DNA of 37,303 nucleotides from Microbispora rosea subsp. aerata (GTDB lineage: Bacteria; Actinomycetota; Actinomycetes; Streptosporangiales; Streptosporangiaceae): NCBI RefSeq assembly GCF_014647835.1, contig NZ_BMPY01000049.1, forward strand, positions 1-37,303, read 5' to 3'. Below are positions 33,218 to 37,303 of this stretch, one piece after another (the first letter of the stretch is position 1; each line of letters opens with the position of its first letter). The notes under the pieces were generated by a model. That model did not search any database and was not told the origin of the DNA. It worked only from the letters and a program-made list of their open reading frames with translations. A program made the position numbers and the translations under genes.

Positions 33218-33838
33218 GCTGATGATCGCGGGATGGCGCGGGTCCTCGACGCGGACGGTCACGTCCGCGGCCCGCGCCGGGTCCGCCTCGCGCTCGTATC
33301 TGTCGTAGGCGGGCAGCGTCCACCGCTCCCCCGGCGGGGTGCGGCGGGCCAGCGCGGCGGCCGACATGGACAGGTGCACGGTCAGGTCGAACGCCAGGCC
33401 GCGCCCGAGCAGCAGCGCGCCGTCGAGCAGCACCACCCCGCCCGGCTTCAGCGTCACGTAGCCGGCGCGGGTGGCGCGGTCGCGGACGCTGTCCCACAGC
33501 GAGGGCAGCACCCGGCCCGTACGGCCCGGTTCGAGCGGCCCGAGCACCTCCCGGGTGAGGCCGCCCACGTCCAGCCACTCGTCGTAGAACGCGTCGGGGT
33601 CGGTGCGGCCGAACTCCAGGCGCAGCGACGCGGGCCGCCAGAACCCGGCGGTGGGCACCCGCAGCACGTCCCGGCCGCGCAGGCGCAGCGGCTCGACCAG
33701 CTCGTCGGCCAGCCGTCCGGGCTCCGCGGCGGGCGCGCCGTCCACGGCGACGCGCACCCACGCGTCGCGCGGCCGGTCGGCGACGAGGTCGGCGAGTTCC
33801 TCCACGAGCAGGGACGGGGAGACGGGACGGGCACGCAC
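33212..33838 (-). CDS. Uridine kinase-like P-loop-fold protein
   Basis: A 208-residue protein like the actinomycete 'uridine kinase' family. The expected P-loop GxxxxGKS/T is degenerate: DGAPAAEPGRLADEL (about 33-47) has no Lys or Ser/Thr at the right place. Later segments match family members: LRLEFGRTDPDAFYDEWLD, LPSLWDSVRDRATRAGYV, VVLLDGALLLGRGLAFDLTVHL. Kinase activity is doubtful; the name is from homology. The GTG at 33838 has a weak GGGA site; the frame is open for long upstream only in antisense to cydA. It is divergent from cydA, with a DosR-like box between. Confidence 0.72.
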   Translation of the reverse strand: MRARPVSPSLLVEELADLVADRPRDAWVRVAVDGAPAAEPGRLADELVEPLRLRGRDVLRVPTAGFWRPASLRLEFGRTDPDAFYDEWLDVGGLTREVLGPLEPGRTGRVLPSLWDSVRDRATRAGYVTLKPGGVVLLDGALLLGRGLAFDLTVHLSMSAAALARRTPPGERWTLPAYDRYEREADPARAADVTVRVEDPRHPAIISF

Positions 33839-33857
33839 GGTCCCATCTTCGCCCCTG

Positions 33858-33896
33858 TCCGCGCCGACTGTCCGCGCCGACTGTCCGCGCCGACGG
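33858..33896. repeat. Three 13-bp tandem repeats in the divergent intergenic region
   Basis: TCCGCGCCGACTG at 33858-33870 and 33871-33883, and TCCGCGCCGACGG at 33884-33896. They lie 14 bp from the DosR-like box and between the divergent starts at 33838 and 34007. They may be protein binding sites or simple slippage products. Confidence 0.85.
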
Positions 33897-33909
33897 TCCC
33901 GGCCGATCG

Positions 33910-33923
33910 GTGACCAAGGTCCC
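33910..33923. promoter_or_regulatory. Candidate DosR box upstream of cydA
   Basis: GTGACCAAGGTCCC differs from a perfect GGGAC-N4-GTCCC by one base. It lies 84 nt upstream of the cydA start and 71 nt upstream of the divergent kinase-like gene. The DosR (DevR) consensus is GGGAC-N4-GTCCC. Confidence 0.55.
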
Positions 33924-34006
33924 GCCCGGGTGGGGCCGGGCAGCCCTGGGGCCATGATCGGGTTTGGGCCACGCTTCACACGTCCCTTCATGACTGTGGA
34001 GCTTCC

Positions 34007-35395
34007 ATGGACGTCCTGGATCTGTCCCGGTGGCAGTTCGGCATCACGACCGTCTACCACTTCCTGTTCGTGCCCCTCACGATCGGCCTGTCGGTTCTCG
34101 TCGCGGGGTTCCAGACGGCCTGGCACCGGACGGGCGACGCGACGTATCTGCGGATGACGAAGTTCTGGGGCAAGCTGTTCCTGATCAACTTCGCGATGGG
34201 CGTCGTCACCGGCATCGTCCAGGAGTTCCAGTTCGGGATGAACTGGAGCGCCTACTCGCGGTTCGTCGGCGACGTGTTCGGCGCTCCGCTCGCGATGGAA
34301 GGGCTGATGGCCTTCTTCCTGGAGTCCACCTTCCTCGGCCTGTGGATATTCGGCTGGGACAAGCTGCCGAAGAGGGTGCACCTGGCGACCATCTGGCTGG
34401 CCGCGATCGGCACGAACCTCTCGGCATACTTCATCCTCGCCGCCAACTCGTGGATGCAGCACCCGGTCGGCTACCGGCTCAACCCGCGGACCGGCCGCGC
34501 CGAGCTCACCGACATCTGGGCCGTGCTGACGAACGTCACCACGCTCGCGGCGTTCCCCCACGTCGTCTTCGGCGCGTTCGTGACGGCCGGGGCGTTCGTC
34601 GCCGGCGTCAGCGTCTGGCAGCTCGCGCGTAAGCGCGAGGTCGCCCTGTTCCGCGCCTCGGCCCGCACCGCCCTGGTCGTCACGCTGGTCGCGTCGGCCG
34701 GGGTCATGCTGAGCGGCCACTGGCAGGCGCAGATCATGACCGAGCAGCAGCCGATGAAGATGGCCGCCGCCGAGGCGCTGTGGGAGGACGAGAGCTCCGC
34801 GGGCTTTTCGATCTTCGCGGTGGGCGACGTGGAGAACGGCCGCAACCACATCAACATCCAGATCCCGTACGGCCTGAGCCTGCTGGCCACCAACACCCTC
34901 GACGGGAAGGTCGAGGGCATCAACGACATCCAGGCCAGGTATGAGAAGACGTACGGAGCCGGCGACTACAAGCCCGTGGTCGGGCTCGCGTACTGGTCGT
35001 TCCGCCTGATGATCGGCTTCGGCGCGCTGGCCGGGCTGCTGGCCCTCGCCGGGCTGTGGCTGACCCGGCGCGGGCGGACGCCGCGCGGTCCCTGGTTCCA
35101 CCGGATCGCCGTGCTCGGCATCGGGCTGCCGTTCCTGGCCAACACGCTCGGGTGGATCTTCACCGAGATGGGCCGCCAGCCGTGGACCGTGTTCGGCATC
35201 ATGCGGACCGCCGCCGCCGTCTCGCCGGGCGCCGACGTCGGGGAGGTCGCCGCCACCCTGGCCGGCTTCACGCTGGTCTACGCCGTCCTCGCGGTCATCG
35301 AGGTCCGCCTGCTGCTCAAGTTCATCCGCAAGGGGCCGGAGCCGGAGGACGCGGTCCGCCGGGACGATCCCGCCCTCCCCGCCCTGTCGTACTGA
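34007..35395 (+). CDS. cydA: Cytochrome bd oxidase subunit I
   Basis: A 462-residue membrane protein, the quinol-oxidizing subunit of cytochrome bd, which reduces oxygen at low levels and supports respiration under stress. About nine hydrophobic segments. Haem-linked residues include H18 (VYHF) and H185 (FPHVVFGAF); GRQPWT (389-394) is a family signature. The Q-loop is short, as in most actinobacterial CydA. The ATG at 34007 has TGGAG about 6 nt upstream. It is first of cydAB and has a DosR-like box upstream. No cydCD follows. Confidence 0.94.
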   Translation: MDVLDLSRWQFGITTVYHFLFVPLTIGLSVLVAGFQTAWHRTGDATYLRMTKFWGKLFLINFAMGVVTGIVQEFQFGMNWSAYSRFVGDVFGAPLAMEGLMAFFLESTFLGLWIFGWDKLPKRVHLATIWLAAIGTNLSAYFILAANSWMQHPVGYRLNPRTGRAELTDIWAVLTNVTTLAAFPHVVFGAFVTAGAFVAGVSVWQLARKREVALFRASARTALVVTLVASAGVMLSGHWQAQIMTEQQPMKMAAAEALWEDESSAGFSIFAVGDVENGRNHINIQIPYGLSLLATNTLDGKVEGINDIQARYEKTYGAGDYKPVVGLAYWSFRLMIGFGALAGLLALAGLWLTRRGRTPRGPWFHRIAVLGIGLPFLANTLGWIFTEMGRQPWTVFGIMRTAAAVSPGADVGEVAATLAGFTLVYAVLAVIEVRLLLKFIRKGPEPEDAVRRDDPALPALSY

Positions 35396-35406
35396 AGGAC
35401 CCGCTC

Positions 35407-36381
35407 ATGGAACTCACCACCGTCTGGTTCCTGCTCATCGCCGTCCTGTGGACGGGCTACTTCGTGCTGGAGGGCTTCGACTTCGGCGTCGGGATCCTGC
35501 TGCCGTTCCTCGGCCGCGACGAGGCCGAGCGCGGCACGCTCGTGCGGACCATCGGCCCGGTCTGGGACGGCAACGAGGTGTGGCTGCTGGTGGCCGGGGG
35601 CGCGACGTTCGCCGCCTTCCCCGAGTGGTACGCCACCCTGTTCAGCGGCTTCTACCTGCCGCTGTTCCTGATCCTGCTGGCCCTGATCGTGCGCGGGGTG
35701 GCCCTGGAATACCGCGCCAAGAGCGACGGCACCCGGGGCTGGGACCGCGCGTTCTTCTGGGGTTCGCTCGGGCCCGCCTTCCTGTGGGGCGTCGCCTTCG
35801 CGAACATCGTGCGCGGCGTGCCGCTGGACGCCGACCACGAATACACGGGCACCCTGCTCGACCTGCTCAACCCGTACGCCCTGCTGGGCGGGCTGGCCAC
35901 GCTGGCGCTGTTCACCCTGCACGGCGCCGTGTTCACCGCGCTCAAGACGACCGGCGAGCTGCGGGAGCGGGCCAGGACGGCCGCCCGGTGGACCGGCCTG
36001 GCGACCCTCGCGCTGGGCGGGGCGTTCCTGCTGATCACCCAGCTCATGACCGGCACCACGGCCACCTGGGCGAGCGTCGCGGCCGCCGCGGCCGGGATCG
36101 GCGGGGCGCTCGCAGCGACGCTGCGCGGCCGGGACGGCTGGGCCTTCGCCGCCAACGCCGCCGCGATCGTCGCGGTCACCGTCACGCTCTTCGGCGGCCT
36201 GTGGCCGGACGTCATGCCCGCGCTCGACCCCGCCAACAGCCTGACCGTCCACAACGCGGCGTCCACGCCGTACACGCTGGGCGTCATGACCTGGGTCGCG
36301 GTGATCTTCACCCCGGTGGTCCTCGCCTACCAGGCGTGGACGTACTGGGTGTTCCGCCGTCGTCTCCAGGTCACCCGCTGA
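35407..36381 (+). CDS. cydB: Cytochrome bd oxidase subunit II
   Basis: A 324-residue membrane protein with about eight hydrophobic segments, partner of CydA. Hallmarks: FVLEGFDFGVGILLPFLGR at 19-37, GPVWDGNEVWLLVAGGATFAAFP, and PYTLGVMTWVAVIFTPVVLAYQ near the end. The ATG at 35407 has GAAGGA upstream, overlapping the cydA stop region; 11 nt separate the genes. A strong terminator follows, so cydAB is a two-gene operon without the cydCD assembly transporter. Confidence 0.94.
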   Translation: MELTTVWFLLIAVLWTGYFVLEGFDFGVGILLPFLGRDEAERGTLVRTIGPVWDGNEVWLLVAGGATFAAFPEWYATLFSGFYLPLFLILLALIVRGVALEYRAKSDGTRGWDRAFFWGSLGPAFLWGVAFANIVRGVPLDADHEYTGTLLDLLNPYALLGGLATLALFTLHGAVFTALKTTGELRERARTAARWTGLATLALGGAFLLITQLMTGTTATWASVAAAAAGIGGALAATLRGRDGWAFAANAAAIVAVTVTLFGGLWPDVMPALDPANSLTVHNAASTPYTLGVMTWVAVIFTPVVLAYQAWTYWVFRRRLQVTR

Positions 36382-36408
36382 ACGGATGCGAGAACGGAAC
36401 GGACGCGA

Positions 36409-36441
36409 GAACGCCCGCCCCGGCGTCCGGGGCGGGCGTTC
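36409..36441. terminator. Bidirectional terminator after cydB
   Basis: A perfect 15-bp stem (36409-36423 with 36427-36441) and a 3-nt loop CGT between the convergent cydB and PPOX genes. No U-tract. Confidence 0.8.
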
Positions 36442-36452
36442 CCGCGTGCGTG

Positions 36453-36875
36453 TCAGCTTTGGGGGTGGCAGCGGTTCAGCCGCCGGCCGGTGATCTGCTC
36501 GGGGGCCATGACGATGAAGTGGTCGCGCCTTCCCGGCACCCACGGCGTGAGCGGCAGCGCGGACAGGCGGGCGATCTCCTCGGGTTCCGAGACCGCGCGG
36601 GCGGGGCCGACCGCGGTCACCGACCACCCGGTGCGGCAGGTCACGTCGAAGTCGTCGGCTTCAAAGGCCACGATCGCGTTCCGCGCCGCGGCGGCGAGCT
36701 TGGAGCCGGCGGCGGTGCGGATGACGATGTTCCCGTCGAGCAGGCAGAAGTTGACGGGCTGGACGGCGGGAAGGGCACGATCGGTGAACACGATCCTGCC
36801 GATGGGGGCAGAGGCCAGCAAATCCAGGCATTCTCCTCCGCTGAGGATTTCCAGGCCGGCCGAGTCGAACTTCAT
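36453..36875 (-). CDS. PPOX-fold (pyridoxamine 5'-phosphate oxidase family) protein
   Basis: A 140-residue split beta-barrel protein. Family segments: CLDLLASAPIGRIVFTDRALPAVQPVNF (14 on), NIVIRTAAGSKLAAA, NAIVAFEADDFD and TGWSVTAVGPARAV. Related actinobacterial proteins bind FMN, F420 or haem; the ligand here is unclear. PPOX-type genes are common members of DosR/DevR regulons. The ATG at 36875 was chosen because the fold starts there; a frame open upstream would place the DosR-like box inside the gene. It is divergent from nothing and lies 76 nt downstream of the DosR-type regulator. Confidence 0.83.
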   Translation of the reverse strand: MKFDSAGLEILSGGECLDLLASAPIGRIVFTDRALPAVQPVNFCLLDGNIVIRTAAGSKLAAAARNAIVAFEADDFDVTCRTGWSVTAVGPARAVSEPEEIARLSALPLTPWVPGRRDHFIVMAPEQITGRRLNRCHPQS

Positions 36876-36912
36876 GTCTGCAAGCCTGCGGGATCGACCA
36901 CCACGCGGGTTA

Positions 36913-36926
36913 GGGACGAAGGTCCC
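36913..36926. promoter_or_regulatory. Candidate DosR box upstream of the PPOX gene
   Basis: GGGACGAAGGTCCC is a perfect GGGAC-N4-GTCCC palindrome; with flanks TTA and GTT it matches the DosR 20-bp consensus outline. It lies 38-51 nt upstream of the PPOX start, just after the regulator's stop. Confidence 0.7.
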
Positions 36927-36951
36927 GTTGTCCACGTCGATCGGCCCCGGC

Positions 36952-37303
36952 TCAGCTCTCCTGCCCGGCCTTGAGGCGGGCGGCGAGCGCGGCGACCTGG
37001 GTGCGGCGCCGCATGTCGAGCTTGCTCAGCAGGTTGGAGACGTAGTTCTTGACCGTCTTTTCGGCCAGGAACATCCGCTCGCCGATCTGCCGGTTGGTCA
37101 GGCCCTCGCCGATCAGCTCCAGGATCTGCCGCTCCTGGTCCGACAACGCGGCCAGCGGGTCCTTCTTCGCGGCCTGGTCGCGCAGCCGGTGCAGCATGGC
37201 GGCCGTGGTCTGCGGGTCGAGCAGCGACTGCCCGCCCGCCACCGTGCGCACCGCGCCGACCAGGTCCGAGCCGTGGATCTGCTTGAGCACATATCCGGCC
37301 GCC
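36952..37303 (-). CDS. DosR/DevR-like NarL-type response regulator, 5' truncated
   Basis: The C-terminal 116 residues are visible; the N-terminus lies right of the window. The end of the receiver domain is AAGYVLKQIHGSDLVGAVRTV, then the LuxR HTH with LSDQERQILELIGEGLTNRQIGERMFLAEKTVKNYVSNLLSKL, which is very like DosR (MFLAEKTVKNYVS is nearly identical in mycobacterial DosR and related regulators). It is probably the response regulator that binds the two boxes, one just downstream of it. The sensor kinase is not in view. Confidence 0.88.
   Translation of the reverse strand, partial: AAGYVLKQIHGSDLVGAVRTVAGGQSLLDPQTTAAMLHRLRDQAAKKDPLAALSDQERQILELIGEGLTNRQIGERMFLAEKTVKNYVSNLLSKLDMRRRTQVAALAARLKAGQES

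Noticed and set aside
1-37303. tRNA, rRNA, CRISPR arrays, insertion sequences, phage or toxin-antitoxin genes
   Set aside because: No cloverleaf with the T-loop consensus, no regularly spaced identical repeats with unique spacers, and no transposase or integrase domains were seen. The tandem repeats present are short, adjacent and without spacers.

Overview
The window is high-GC DNA with strong G/C bias at third codon positions, many GTG starts, ATGA/GTGA stop-start overlaps, and several genes whose start lies 6 nt after a TAnnnT -10 box (leaderless style). Together with a MDMPI-type mycothiol-linked protein, an SCO5389-family protein, LCP and DosR-type proteins, this indicates a filamentous actinomycete. 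Streptosporangiales is my best guess, but it is inferred from style and cannot be proven here. There is no rRNA, tRNA, CRISPR array, insertion sequence or phage module; it looks like chromosome arm or core-flanking sequence.

Layout: (1) 1-3.5 kb: the 3' part of a DUF222/HNH nuclease-like gene with internal repeats, a 0.5 kb gap, then a short-chain dehydrogenase and a luciferase-like flavin oxidoreductase. (2) 3.5-5.0 kb, minus strand: an SCO5389-family protein and a CooC/MinD-like ATPase behind a Zur-like palindrome. (3) 5.1-10.7 kb, minus strand: sulfate ABC transporter (sbp-cysT-cysW-cysA), a cysteine-free Rrf2 regulator and a membrane Ser/Thr kinase-like protein with altered catalytic motifs. 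(4) 10.8-13.4 kb: a repeat-rich single-pass membrane protein and an LCP-LytR_C cell-wall ligase. (5) 13.4-23.7 kb: a LacI regulator divergent from a six-gene ABC transporter/beta-mannosidase operon, followed closely by manA. A promoter and two matching operator-like palindromes lie between the divergent genes. (6) 23.8-28.1 kb: polysaccharide deacetylase lipoprotein with a hairpin over its ribosome binding site, a CPBP membrane protein, an odd Arg/Pro-rich stretch with a strong terminator, an MDMPI-fold protein and a lineage-type secreted protein. (7) 28.1-33.8 kb: ABC-2 type exporter divergent from a histidine kinase/response regulator pair, then a flavin disulfide reductase and a uridine-kinase-like protein. 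(8) 33.8-37.3 kb: cydAB, a PPOX-fold protein and the C-terminal part of a DosR/NarL-type regulator, with two DosR-box-like palindromes, one before cydA and one before the PPOX gene.

The most coherent systems are a LacI-controlled mannoside uptake and breakdown locus that uses a peptide-type transporter, and a putative DosR-controlled low-oxygen module with cytochrome bd. Both are built from known families; the new content is mainly the regulatory wiring, which is readable in the DNA but untested.
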